From contig NZ_CP030771.1 of NCBI RefSeq assembly GCF_006088715.1, positions 5,342,001 to 5,406,000 of the forward strand: DNA of 64,000 nt, in the 5' to 3' direction. The notes beneath the pieces were generated by a model. It was not told the DNA's origin, did no database searches, and saw only the letters and a program-made list of their open reading frames with translations. The DNA is from Streptomyces sp. YIM 121038. GTDB lineage: Bacteria; Actinomycetota; Actinomycetes; Streptomycetales; Streptomycetaceae. This document shows, in pieces, positions 42,115 to 50,540 of this stretch. Positions within the stretch are counted from its first letter, which is position 1, and each line of letters begins with the position of its first letter. A program made the position numbers and the translations under genes.

Positions 42115-43280
42115 ACGCGGTCGTGGGTGCCCGCATGCTGGACGGCGTACGCCAGTGGCTCGCCGCGAACGGCACGGAGCCGACCCCGGCGCGGGTCGCC
42201 GAAGCCCTGCGGGCACAGGCAGGCGTCCTGGGAGACGCCGAAGTCCTGGGGGCGGCCCAGCAGCTGCGCTCCGAGCTCGTGGGCGCGGGCCCGCTCGAAC
42301 CCCTGCTCGCGGACCCGTCGGTGACCGATGTCCTGGTGTCCGCGCCGGACCGGGTGTGGGTGGACCGGGGCGGCGGCCTGGAGCTCACGGAGGTGGCGTT
42401 CCGGGACGCGGCGGCCGTGCGGCGGCTCGCCCAGCGGCTCGCGGCGGTCGCGGGGCGGCGCCTGGACGACGCGCGGCCCTGGGTGGACGCCCGCCTTCCG
42501 GACGGCACCCGGCTGCACGCCGTCCTGCCCCCGGTCGCCGTCGGCTCCGCCTGCCTCTCGCTGCGGGTCGTGCGGCCGAGGGCCTTCACCCTCGCGGAGC
42601 TGACGGCCGCGGGCACGGTGCCGCCCGGCGGCGAGCGGTTCCTGCGCGCCCTGCTCGACGCCCGCCTGTCGTACGTGATCAGCGGCGGCACGGGCAGCGG
42701 CAAGACGACGCTCCTGAGCACCCTGCTCGGCCTGGTCGGCCCGGGAGAGCGGATCGTGCTCGCCGAGGACTCCGCGGAGCTGCGCCCCGAGCACCCGCAC
42801 GTGGTGCGCCTGGAGACCCGGCCGGCGAACCAGGAGGGCGCGGGGTTCGTCGGCCTCGACGACCTGGTGCGCCAGGCCCTGCGGATGCGGCCCGACCGGC
42901 TCGTCGTGGGCGAGGTCCGGGGCGCGGAGGTCGTGCATCTCCTGGCCGCGCTCAACACGGGCCACGAAGGGGGCTGCGGCACCCTGCACGCGAACGCCGC
43001 GGCGGACGTACCGGCCCGCCTGGAAGCCCTGGGCACGGCCGCCGGGCTCGACCGCGCGGCCCTGCACAGCCAGGTGGCGGCCGCGCTCTCGGTGGTCATC
43101 CACCTCGCCCGGGACCGGGCCGGGTGCCGCCGCGTGGCCGAGGTGCACGTCCTGGAGCGGGACGCCACCGGGCTCGTGACGACGGTGCCCGCGCTGCGGT
43201 GGGGCGAGCGCGGCTTCGTCCAGGAGCGTGGCTGGCGGCGGCTGAGCACCCTGCTCGGAAGCCGGGGTGAGACCGCGTGA
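42111..43280 (+). CDS. TadA/CpaF-type secretion ATPase
   Basis: The 389-residue GspE/PulE-family ATPase has the Walker A GGTGSGKTTLL near residue 195, an Asp box and Walker B (DRLVVGEVRGAEVVHLL), and a His box (GHEGGCGTLHANAA). It energises assembly of Flp/Tad pili. The ATG overlaps the ssd stop (ATGA) and the stop overlaps the TadB start (GTGA), so the genes are translated as a coupled operon. Confidence 0.9.
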   Translation: MNAVVGARMLDGVRQWLAANGTEPTPARVAEALRAQAGVLGDAEVLGAAQQLRSELVGAGPLEPLLADPSVTDVLVSAPDRVWVDRGGGLELTEVAFRDAAAVRRLAQRLAAVAGRRLDDARPWVDARLPDGTRLHAVLPPVAVGSACLSLRVVRPRAFTLAELTAAGTVPPGGERFLRALLDARLSYVISGGTGSGKTTLLSTLLGLVGPGERIVLAEDSAELRPEHPHVVRLETRPANQEGAGFVGLDDLVRQALRMRPDRLVVGEVRGAEVVHLLAALNTGHEGGCGTLHANAAADVPARLEALGTAAGLDRAALHSQVAAALSVVIHLARDRAGCRRVAEVHVLERDATGLVTTVPALRWGERGFVQERGWRRLSTLLGSRGETA

Positions 43281-44200
43281 GCGCGGCGATGGCATGGGGC
43301 GCGGCGCTGTGCGCGGGCGGTTCGGTGTGGCTCCTGGGAGGGCGCGCCCGGGTCCGCGAGCTGCGGCGGGCCAGGCTGGTGCTCGCGGTGCCCGGGACGG
43401 TGGGCCCCGGGCCCTTGTGGCACCGGGCAGTTGCCGTGGTGCGCGACCGGTTCGGCGGCCGTGTGGGGTCCGAAGTGTGGGTTCTGGTGGGCGGCTTGGC
43501 CGTCGCGGTCCTGGGTGAGTCGATGGTGCCGCTCGTCGCGGGGGCGGTCGGCGTGCCACTGACCGGGCGGCTGCGCAGGGCCCGGGAGGCCCGCAGGGAG
43601 CGGGAGCGGCGGACGGACGCGGTGATCGCCCTGTGCGGGGCGCTCGCGGGTGAGGTGCGCGCGGGGCGGCAGCCGGGCGAGGCGCTGAGGACAGCCACGG
43701 AAGGGCTCACGGTGGGCCGGGCCGATACGAGGGCCCCGGAGCTGACGGGCTCCGGTCGGTCCGTGGGCCGGGGGCTCGGCGGGGAGTGGGCCGGGGTGCT
43801 CGCGGCGGCACGGTTCGGCGGAGACGTACCGGGGGCGTTGCGTGAGGCCGCCCGGGAGCCCGGCGCCGAGGGGCTCCTGGGGCTCGCGGCCTGCTGGCGG
43901 GTCGCCGTCGACCGGGGCGCGGGGCTCGCGACGGGCCTGGAGCGCCTGGAGGGTGCCCTGCGGGCCGAGCGTGACCAACGCTCCGACCTGCGAGCCCAGT
44001 TGGCGGGAGCCCGGTCGACGGCCGTGTTGCTCGCCGGGCTTCCCGCGCTCGGCCTGCTGATGGGCAGCGCGCTCGGCGCCCGGCCGCTGTGGGTGTTGCT
44101 GCACACGGGAGCGGGCTTCGGGTGCCTCCTCGTGGGCGGGCTTCTGGAGGGCGCGGGCGCCTGGTGGGCGCTGCGGATCATGCGAAAGGCGGCGGGGTGA
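43277..44200 (+). CDS. TadB-like inner-membrane secretion protein
   Basis: The 307-residue protein has N- and C-terminal hydrophobic segments (WVLVGGLAVAVLGESMVPLV, AVLLAGLPALGLLMGSALGA) and a cytoplasmic T2SF-like domain with the RQPGEALRTATEG segment. It is the platform protein that works with TadA. It overlaps tadA by four bases and abuts tadC (TGATG), so it is co-translated. Confidence 0.85.
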   Translation: MSAAMAWGAALCAGGSVWLLGGRARVRELRRARLVLAVPGTVGPGPLWHRAVAVVRDRFGGRVGSEVWVLVGGLAVAVLGESMVPLVAGAVGVPLTGRLRRAREARRERERRTDAVIALCGALAGEVRAGRQPGEALRTATEGLTVGRADTRAPELTGSGRSVGRGLGGEWAGVLAAARFGGDVPGALREAAREPGAEGLLGLAACWRVAVDRGAGLATGLERLEGALRAERDQRSDLRAQLAGARSTAVLLAGLPALGLLMGSALGARPLWVLLHTGAGFGCLLVGGLLEGAGAWWALRIMRKAAG

Positions 44201-45015
44201 TGAGCGAGGCCGAGGTTTTCCACAGGCTGGGGGCGGCCCTGTGGTCGGCGGTGGCGGTGCTGTGGCTGGCCCTCGTGGCGACAGCGGTCCGGCGTGAACG
44301 GGCCCTGGGCAGACGCACGGTGGCGGCTCTGGGCGGGCCGGGGCGGGCGGATCGGCCCTGGCCGTGGCGGTCGCGGTGGCGCGGGCGGTGGCGTGGCGGC
44401 CTGTCCGGGCGGCGGGACGGGGCCCGTGTGCGGCTGGCCGTGGTCGGCGCGGTCGCCGCCGGGTGGGCGCTGCTCGGCGGGGTGACGGGCCTCGTGGTCG
44501 GCGCGGGGCTCGGCTGCGCCGTGGCGCGGATGGGGCGAGGGCCCGGCCAGGAGACGGAGTTCGACACGGCTGAGGCCGCGCGGCAACTGCCCTTGGCGGC
44601 CGACCTGGTGGCGGCGTGCGTGGCTGCCGGGGCCGGGCCGGTCGTGGCGGCCCAGGCCGTCGGGGAGTCGCTGCGCGGGCCGGTCGGCGAGCGGCTCGCG
44701 TGGGGCGCCGCGCAGGTGCGGCTCGGCGGCGAGCCCGCGGACGCCTGGCGGCAGTTGGGCGCCGTTCCGGGCGCCGGGGCGCTGGCCCGGCTCCTGGAGC
44801 GGGCGGGGGAGTCCGGGGCGCCCGCGGCCGCTCCCGTGGCCCGCCTCGCCGCGGACTGCCGGGCGGAGAGAGCCCGCGAGGCGACCGCCCGGGCACGCCG
44901 GGCCGCGGTCGCGATGGCCGCTCCGGTGGGGCTGTGCTTCCTGCCCGCGTTCATCGCGCTCGGGGTGGTGCCGGTGGTCATGGGCCTCGGGGGAGCGCTG
45001 CTGAGCGCCCGCTGA
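44200..45015 (+). CDS. TadC-like inner-membrane secretion protein
   Basis: The 271-residue protein has an N-terminal membrane helix (LWSAVAVLWLALVATAV), two more helices near residue 85-110, a T2SF-like cytoplasmic helix bundle (LPLAADLVAACVAAGAGPVV...AWRQLGAVPG) and a C-terminal helix pair (CFLPAFIALGVVPVVMGLGG). It pairs with TadB. The start at 44200 overlaps the TadB stop by one base. Confidence 0.85.
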   Translation: MSEAEVFHRLGAALWSAVAVLWLALVATAVRRERALGRRTVAALGGPGRADRPWPWRSRWRGRWRGGLSGRRDGARVRLAVVGAVAAGWALLGGVTGLVVGAGLGCAVARMGRGPGQETEFDTAEAARQLPLAADLVAACVAAGAGPVVAAQAVGESLRGPVGERLAWGAAQVRLGGEPADAWRQLGAVPGAGALARLLERAGESGAPAAAPVARLAADCRAERAREATARARRAAVAMAAPVGLCFLPAFIALGVVPVVMGLGGALLSAR

Positions 45016-45121
45016 AGGGGTGGCGTCGGCCGCGCGGAGGAGGTGTGGAAGCAGGCCGGGACGGCGGAGGGTCGTGAGCCCTGATGGCAGAGGGCCGCGT
45101 GTCCGATAGGCGGAGGGGCGC

Positions 45122-45190
45122 GAGCCCGAAGGGCGGAGCGCTGTGAGCCCGAAAGACGGAGCGCTGTGAGCCCGAAAGACGGAGCGCTGT
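45122..45190. repeat. Three tandem 23-bp repeats upstream of the pilin
   Basis: GAGCCCGAAAGACGGAGCGC plus TGT is repeated three times (45122-45144, 45145-45167, 45168-45190), the first with two differences. Diverged copies extend left to about 45075. It lies in the tadC-pilin gap. Confidence 0.85.
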
Positions 45191-45233
45191 GAGCAAGGAC
45201 AGGAAATTTCGAATCTCAAGGAGGGGACATCTC

Positions 45234-45551
45234 ATGGGGGTTGGTATGTCGCGACAGGGCCAGGGACACGAGCAGGGCTGGGGACAGGGACGGAGCCAGG
45301 GGAACGGCCGTGGCTGTGGGCGGGAACCGGGGCGCGGGCGCGGGTACGACTCGGCGCGGGCCTGGGTGTCCCGCCGATGGGCGGGGACGCGCACCGGCGC
45401 GCGGGATGCCGGAATGGCGACTTCCGAGTACGCCATGGGACTGATCGCAGCCGTGGGCTTCGCCGGGCTGCTCTACAAGGTGGTGACGAGCGGGCCCGTC
45501 CACGCCGGGCTGCAAGCGGTGGTGGAGAGGGCGCTCCATGTGCAGTTCTGA
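45234..45551 (+). CDS. Tad pilin-like protein (DUF4244)
   Basis: The 105-residue protein has a Gly/Arg-rich N-terminus and then a type IV prepilin-like site DAG-MATSEYAMGL (cleavage after Gly, Glu at +5) followed by a hydrophobic helix and the tail VTSGPVHAGLQAVVERALHVQF. This is the pilin subunit candidate of the cluster. ATG 45234 is chosen because AAGGAGGGG lies eight bases upstream. An upstream in-frame GTG at 45189 overlaps the repeat array. Its last bases overlap the TadE start. Confidence 0.8.
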   Translation: MGVGMSRQGQGHEQGWGQGRSQGNGRGCGREPGRGRGYDSARAWVSRRWAGTRTGARDAGMATSEYAMGLIAAVGFAGLLYKVVTSGPVHAGLQAVVERALHVQF

Positions 45552-46002
45552 GGCGGGGGCGGCCGCGCAGGGCGCCTCCGTGCGGGCCAGGGGCAGGACC
45601 GCAGGACGGGTCGGCGCGGGCGGGCCCGGGAGGCGGGGCGACGCCGGGTTCGTGACGGCGGAGGCGGCCGTGGTCCTGCCGACCCTGGTGCTGTTCACGA
45701 TGGGGCTCCTGTGGATCCTCATGACCGCGTCCGCGCAGATCCAGTGCGTGGACGCGGCCAGGGCGGGAGCTCGGGCGATGGCACGTCAGGATCCGCAGGG
45801 CACGGCTGTGGCGGCGGCCCGGCAGGCTGCACCCCGCGGCGCACACGTCGCCGTGCGCCGGGACGGGGACCTGGTGCGGGTCGAGGTGGTGGCACCGTCA
45901 CCGGGCCCGCGGCCCTTGGGGCTCGGCGTGCGGCTGCGCGCGGAGGCCGTGGCGCTGGCGGAGGACGCGGTGGGAGCGGGTGCGGCGGGGGTGGGCACAT
46001 GA
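45538..46002 (+). CDS. TadE-like pseudopilin
   Basis: The 154-residue protein has a basic leader ending GDAG, a FVTAEAAVVLPTLVLFTMGL segment with Glu at +5 of the predicted cleavage site, a hydrophobic helix, and a soluble C-terminal part (AHVAVRRDGDLVRVEVVAPS). It is a TadE minor pilin. It overlaps the pilin gene at its start and the next gene at its end (45999-46002). Confidence 0.82.
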   Translation: MCSSEAGAAAQGASVRARGRTAGRVGAGGPGRRGDAGFVTAEAAVVLPTLVLFTMGLLWILMTASAQIQCVDAARAGARAMARQDPQGTAVAAARQAAPRGAHVAVRRDGDLVRVEVVAPSPGPRPLGLGVRLRAEAVALAEDAVGAGAAGVGT

Positions 46003-46520
46003 GACGGGCCGGGCCGCGGGCGGGCCGAAGCGCTGCCCCGGCGCGCCCGGGCGCTGTCCGGGCGGGCGTGGGTGCTGTCCGGACGGGACGGGGCGCCGCC
46101 CAGGCCGACAGGGGTGCCGCCACGGTATGGGTGGTGGTCGTCCTGGCCGTGCTGTGCGTGGTCACCGGTGCCGTCCTGGCGATGGCTCAGGTCATGGTGG
46201 CCCGGCACCGGGCGGGCGGCGCCGCGGATCTGGCCGCGCTCGCGGCGGCGGACCACTGGACGGCCGGGCCCGACGAGGCCTGCGCGCGGGCGGGTCGGGT
46301 GGCGCGGGCGCAGGGCACGCGGATCGTGAGGTGCGAGGTCCGAGGCCAGGTGTCGGACGTGACGGCGGCGGCGGAGCTCGGGCCGTTCACGACGGAGGTC
46401 AGGTCACGGGCGGGGCCTGCGACGCCGACAGGTCTCGTGAGGTCCTCAAGGCCTGTGGGGCTCATGGGGTCGGCAGGGTTTGCGGGGCGGCGGGACTCGC
46501 GGGGCCTTCGGAGCCAGCGC
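45999..46520 (+). CDS. TadG/Rv3654c-like protein, no stop near its natural end
   Basis: ATG 45999 overlaps the TadE stop. The protein has a basic leader, GAATVWVVVVLAVLCVVTGA as the membrane helix, and the conserved ARHRAGGAADLAALAAADHW and CARAGRVARAQGTRIVRCEV segments of Rv3654c/TadE-like helicase-secretion neighbour proteins. Conserved sequence ends near RSRAGPATP (about 46430). The frame then has no stop until 48593 and runs antisense through the helicase gene; a +1-frame TGA at 46438-46440 would end it normally. The end given here is arbitrary. Either a late indel or stop loss has extended it, or the real gene ends by another frame. Confidence 0.5.
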
Positions 46521-48974
46521 TCAGTCCACCGGCGCGTCCTTCAGGAGGGTGGTGAGCAGGCGGACCGCGCCGCGTTTGTGCAGGGGCTCGTTGCCGTTGC
46601 CGCACTTGGGGGACTGGATGCAGGACGGGCACCCGGCCTCGCACTCGCAGGAGGCGATGGCCTCGCGGGTGGCGGTGAGCCAGGCACGGGCGGTGTGGAA
46701 GGCGCGCTCGGCGAACCCGGCGCCGCCCGGATGACCGTCGTAGACGAAGACCGTCGGGAGGAGCGTGTCCGGGTGCAGGGGCACGGAGACGCCGCCGATG
46801 TCCCAGCGGTCGCACGTGGCGAAGAGCGGCAGCATGCCGATGGAGGCGTGCTCGGCGGCGTGCAGGGCGCCGCCGAGGATCTCCGGGTTGATGCGGGCCG
46901 CGTCGAGCTGGTCCTCGGTGACCGTCCACCACACCGCGCGGGTGCGCAGGGTGCGCGGCGGCAGGTCCAGCTTGGTCTCGCCGAGCACCTCGCCGGTGAT
47001 GAGCTTGCGGCGCAGGAAGGAGACGACCTGGTTGGTGACTTCGACGGAGCCGTAGCAGAGGCGGCCGGGCCCCCAGGGGATCTCGGTGTCGGTGTCGAGG
47101 ACGGAGATGGCGGTGGTGTCGCGGGCGGTCGTCGAATAGGGCGGGACGGCCTCCTCGACGAGCGCGACGGAGTCCTCCAGATCCAGGTGGCGCACGAGAT
47201 ACGTACGGCCCTGATGGAGGTGGACCGCGCCCTCGTGGACGGTCGTGTGCGCGGCGGAGGCGTCGACGGTGCCGAGCAGTCGGCCCGTGCCCTCTTCGAC
47301 GACCTGGACGGGGCGGCCGCCCCCGCCGCGGATGTCGGTGAGGTCGGCGGCGCGCTCGCGGCGGGTCCAGTGCCAGGCCTTCGTGCGGCGGCGCAGCAGC
47401 TTCGCGGCCTCCAGCTGCGGCAGCAGCTCCTCGGCGGTCGGCCCGAAGAGCGGGAAGTCCTCCTCGGTGAGGGGAAGTTCCGCGGCGGCGGCGCACAGGT
47501 GGGGCGCGAGGACATACGGATTGTCGGGATCGAGGACGGTCGACTCGACGGGCTGGTGGAACAGCGCCTCGGGATGGTGGACGAGGTACGTGTCCAGGGG
47601 ATCGTCGCGGGCCACGAGCACCGCCAGGGAGCCCTGCCCGGAGCGCCCGGCGCGGCCCGCCTGCTGCCACAGCGAGGCCCGGGTCCCCGGATAGCCCGCG
47701 ATGAGGACGGCGTCCAGGCCGGACACGTCCACGCCGAGTTCGAGGGCGGTGGTGGCGGCGAGGCCGAGGAGTTCGCCGGAGTGCAGGGCCTGTTCCAGGG
47801 CGCGGCGCTCCTCGGGGAGATAGCCGCCCCGGTAGGCGGCGACGCGGCGGGCCAGGGAGCGGTCGACCTCGCTCAGGCGCTCCTGGGCGATCACGGAGAT
47901 CAGCTCGGCGCCGCGCCGGGAGCGGACGAAGGCGACGGAGCGGACGCCCTGCACGGTCAGGTCGGTGAGCAGGTCGGCGGTCTCGGCGGTGGCGGTGCGG
48001 CGCACCGGGGCACCCTTCTCGCCGTGGAGCTCGGTGAGCGGCGGCTCCCAGAGGGCGAAGACGACCTCGCCCCGGGGCGAGCCGTCGTCGGCGACCTCGG
48101 TGACGGGCAGACCGGTCAGGCGCCGCGCGGCCACGGCAGGGTCCGCGGCCGTGGCGGAGGCGAGGAGGAAGACGGGATCGGAGCCGTAGCGGGCGCACAA
48201 GCGACGCAGACGGCGAAGGACTTGGGCGACGTGCGAGCCGAAGACGCCGCGGTAGGTGTGGCACTCGTCGATGACGACGTAGCGCAGGGCCCGCAGGAAG
48301 GAGGACCAGCGGGGGTGGGACGGGAGGATCCCGCGGTGCAGCATGTCGGGGTTGGTCAGGACGTAGTTGGCGTACTGGCGCACCCACTCGCGTTCCTCGA
48401 CGGGGGTGTCGCCGTCGTACACGGCGGGTCTGACGGCCGGGCCGAGCGGCTCGGCCAGGGCGCGCACGGCGCGGCGCTGGTCGGCGGCGAGGGCCTTCGT
48501 GGGGGCCAGGTACAGGGCGGTGGTGCCGCGCCCGTTCGCGGCCTCGGCGCCGTCCAGGAGGGCGGAGAGCACCGGTGTGAGATATGCCAATGACTTGCCG
48601 GACGCGGTGCCGGTGGCGACGACGACGGACGTGCCGTCAAGCGCGTGTTCGGCGGCCCGTGCCTGGTGGGCCCAGGGGTGCTCGATTCCGGCCTTCTGGA
48701 CGGCGGCGACGACCTCGGAGCGGATGCGATCGGGCCAGACGGCATAGCGGGGCGCCCTCGGGGGCAGGTGCTCCGTATGAGTGACGCGCGCAGCCCGGCT
48801 CGGCCCCGTGGTCAGACGGTCCAGGACCGTCTGCGGGGAGACGTGTGCCGGGGTGTCCGCCGAGGGTCTTCCGGAAGGGGAAAAGTTGGCCATCGGCATC
48901 GAGTGTGTCACTGGCGGGATGGACAATGGTCCGAAGGCGTCGTGCACGCCTGCCCGTAAGTGATTGAATGCCAT
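46521..48974 (-). CDS. DEAD/DEAH helicase with DUF1998 zinc domain
   Basis: The 817-residue SF2 helicase has motif I TGTASGKSLA near residue 120, Ia APTKALAADQ, II DECHTYRG, III LLASATA, and VI QQAGRAGRSGQG, then a C-terminal DUF1998 region ending in CECEAGCPSCIQSPKCGNGN (four- to five-Cys zinc site). This is the MrfA/Hrq1-like group that acts in DNA repair of crosslinks. Start ATG 48974 (MAFNHLRAGVHDA) is favoured over further upstream frames, which have no support. It ends convergently with the Tad cluster. Confidence 0.9.
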   Translation of the reverse strand: MAFNHLRAGVHDAFGPLSIPPVTHSMPMANFSPSGRPSADTPAHVSPQTVLDRLTTGPSRAARVTHTEHLPPRAPRYAVWPDRIRSEVVAAVQKAGIEHPWAHQARAAEHALDGTSVVVATGTASGKSLAYLTPVLSALLDGAEAANGRGTTALYLAPTKALAADQRRAVRALAEPLGPAVRPAVYDGDTPVEEREWVRQYANYVLTNPDMLHRGILPSHPRWSSFLRALRYVVIDECHTYRGVFGSHVAQVLRRLRRLCARYGSDPVFLLASATAADPAVAARRLTGLPVTEVADDGSPRGEVVFALWEPPLTELHGEKGAPVRRTATAETADLLTDLTVQGVRSVAFVRSRRGAELISVIAQERLSEVDRSLARRVAAYRGGYLPEERRALEQALHSGELLGLAATTALELGVDVSGLDAVLIAGYPGTRASLWQQAGRAGRSGQGSLAVLVARDDPLDTYLVHHPEALFHQPVESTVLDPDNPYVLAPHLCAAAAELPLTEEDFPLFGPTAEELLPQLEAAKLLRRRTKAWHWTRRERAADLTDIRGGGGRPVQVVEEGTGRLLGTVDASAAHTTVHEGAVHLHQGRTYLVRHLDLEDSVALVEEAVPPYSTTARDTTAISVLDTDTEIPWGPGRLCYGSVEVTNQVVSFLRRKLITGEVLGETKLDLPPRTLRTRAVWWTVTEDQLDAARINPEILGGALHAAEHASIGMLPLFATCDRWDIGGVSVPLHPDTLLPTVFVYDGHPGGAGFAERAFHTARAWLTATREAIASCECEAGCPSCIQSPKCGNGNEPLHKRGAVRLLTTLLKDAPVD

Positions 48975-49055
48975 CGCGGCTGGCGATCCGTCCCGGGGGC
49001 GTGGGCCGAGGTGTCCCGAGGGGCGACCGCTCGATAGCAAGGTGCTGGAGGATCC

Positions 49056-49397
49056 GTGGACCTGTCTCTGTCGACCCGTACCGTCGGCGATCGTACGGTC
49101 GTCGAGGTCGGTGGCGAAATCGATGTTTATACCGCGCCCAAGCTGCGCGAGCAGTTGGTCGAGTTGGTGAACGACGGCAGTTTCCATCTGGTCGTCGACA
49201 TGGAGCGCGTGGACTTCCTCGACTCCACCGGACTCGGCGTACTGGTCGGTGGCCTGAAGCGCGTGCGGGCCCACGAGGGCTCGCTGCGCCTGGTGTGCAA
49301 CCAGGAGCGCATTCTCAAGATCTTCCGCATCACCGGCCTGACCAAGGTGTTCCCGATCCACACCTCGGTCGACGAAGCGGTCGCGGCCACCGACTGA
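49056..49397 (+). CDS. bldG: BldG anti-sigma factor antagonist
   Basis: This 113-residue STAS-domain protein has the phosphorylation site [12 protein letters not shown] with Ser57, matching SpoIIAA/RsbV-like BldG in length and sequence. BldG is needed for aerial growth and antibiotic production and is inactivated by phosphorylation by its partner kinase. The start is the GTG of [16 protein letters not shown]. The anti-sigma gene follows 118 bases later, as in the bldG-apgA pair of S. coelicolor as I recall. Confidence 0.95.
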   Translation: MDLSLSTRTVGDRTVVEVGGEIDVYTAPKLREQLVELVNDGSFHLVVDMERVDFLDSTGLGVLVGGLKRVRAHEGSLRLVCNQERILKIFRITGLTKVFPIHTSVDEAVAATD

Positions 49398-49515
49398 GCC
49401 GGACGCCCCGGCAGGTCCGGGGCTTCCGGGCTCCGTCCCGGAGTGGCAGTACGGCGGGGGGCCGGGCCGACGGCCCGGCCCTTCGACAGCACGCGTGTAT
49501 GTCCGAGGGGGATGC

Positions 49516-49935
49516 ATGGCCACCGTTGAACTCCGCTTCAGCGCGCTGCCCGAGCACGTCAGGACCGCCCGACTGGTGGCGGCCGCGGTGGCGCGACGGT
49601 CCGGAGTGGACGAGGCCGTCCTCGACGAGGTCAGGCTAGCGGTCGGCGAGGCCTGCACTCGCGCCGTGGGGCTGCATCAGGCCGCCGGGATCACCGCACC
49701 CGTGCGCGTCGCGCTGGTCGAGGAGGAGAAGCAGTTCTCCATCGAGGTCGGTGACGAGGCGCCGCGCGTCGTGCCCGCGGCCGCGTCGGGCGGTCGGCCC
49801 GGCGCGGAGGACCCCGAGGCCGAGGGCGAGGACGAGATGGGCCTCGCGGTGATCAGCGGACTCGTCGACGACGTGGAGGTCACGGCGGACGAGAGCGGCG
49901 GCTCGATCCGCATGAGCTGGCCCACGACGCCCTAG
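49516..49935 (+). CDS. HATPase-domain anti-sigma factor (ApgA-like)
   Basis: The 139-residue protein has a GHKL/HATPase fold like RsbW: the N-box DEVRLAVGEACTRAVG near residue 38, a central hydrophobic sheet and GLAVISGLVDDVEV as the G-box region. It is expected to be the BldG-phosphorylating partner and to bind a sigma factor. ATG 49516 has GAGGGGGA seven bases upstream, so it is preferred over the upstream ATG at 49495. Acidic insertion EDPEAEGEDE lies before the G-box. Confidence 0.88.
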   Translation: MATVELRFSALPEHVRTARLVAAAVARRSGVDEAVLDEVRLAVGEACTRAVGLHQAAGITAPVRVALVEEEKQFSIEVGDEAPRVVPAAASGGRPGAEDPEAEGEDEMGLAVISGLVDDVEVTADESGGSIRMSWPTTP

Positions 49936-50540
49936 CGACGCCCCGGCCGCGCCCCCGGCCGACGCTCTCCCGAGCCACACCCAGAGCCACACCCCAGCGG
50001 TGCCTCCCGGCCGGGCCCCATGCGGACCCCGGCGAGGCGCCTTCCGGCCGCGCCCCCGCAAGCCCATCGAGGCCTCCCGGCCGGGCTTCACCGGACCGGG
50101 CAGCGCATCCCGAGCCCCCTTCGTCGAAGCCGCCCCCGGGCCCGGCCGAAGATCCTGCGGCCGTGTGCACCCCCCCAAGCGCCGCGCCCCCGCCTCGCTC
50201 CGGCCCACCCGCCCAACCCGCCCCACCGGCCTCCCACCGTCTCCCTCGTCGCATAAATCTGTTCGCCGTATACCTGCGCACGGTTTCCGTTTATGTGACA
50301 AGTGGGGAAATTGGTGAGCGAGGGAACGGTGATCAATGGAGGTGGGGGCAGGGAAGCCGCGGTCAACTCCGGCGTCAATGGTTTTGGGGCATTACCGCTT
50401 TCGGGGCCAATCGGCGGCCGCGATCTTTTGAAGATACGCACCTGTGCGCCAATTCCGTTTGCGGCGCTCTGTTTTGATCAGGTCCGGCTCCCTACAATCC
50501 GTCCACATCTTGAGCTCAGCCCAAGCGTCAAGGAGGACGA
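49936..50540. promoter_or_regulatory. Long upstream region of hppA
   Basis: These 605 bases carry no gene that I can support. GC falls at 50270-50500. TACAAT at 50493-50498 is a possible -10 for hppA, with TTGATC at 50474-50479 upstream but only 13 bp away, so it is not a clear sigma-70 promoter. Confidence 0.4.

Noticed and set aside
41244..44896. Long minus-strand open frames across ssd and tadABC
   Set aside because: The plus-strand genes have clear domains and stop/start overlaps; the antisense frames are Arg/Pro-rich shadows.
50474..50498. Sigma-70 promoter for hppA
   Set aside because: TTGATC and TACAAT are only 13 bp apart, too close for a confident call.
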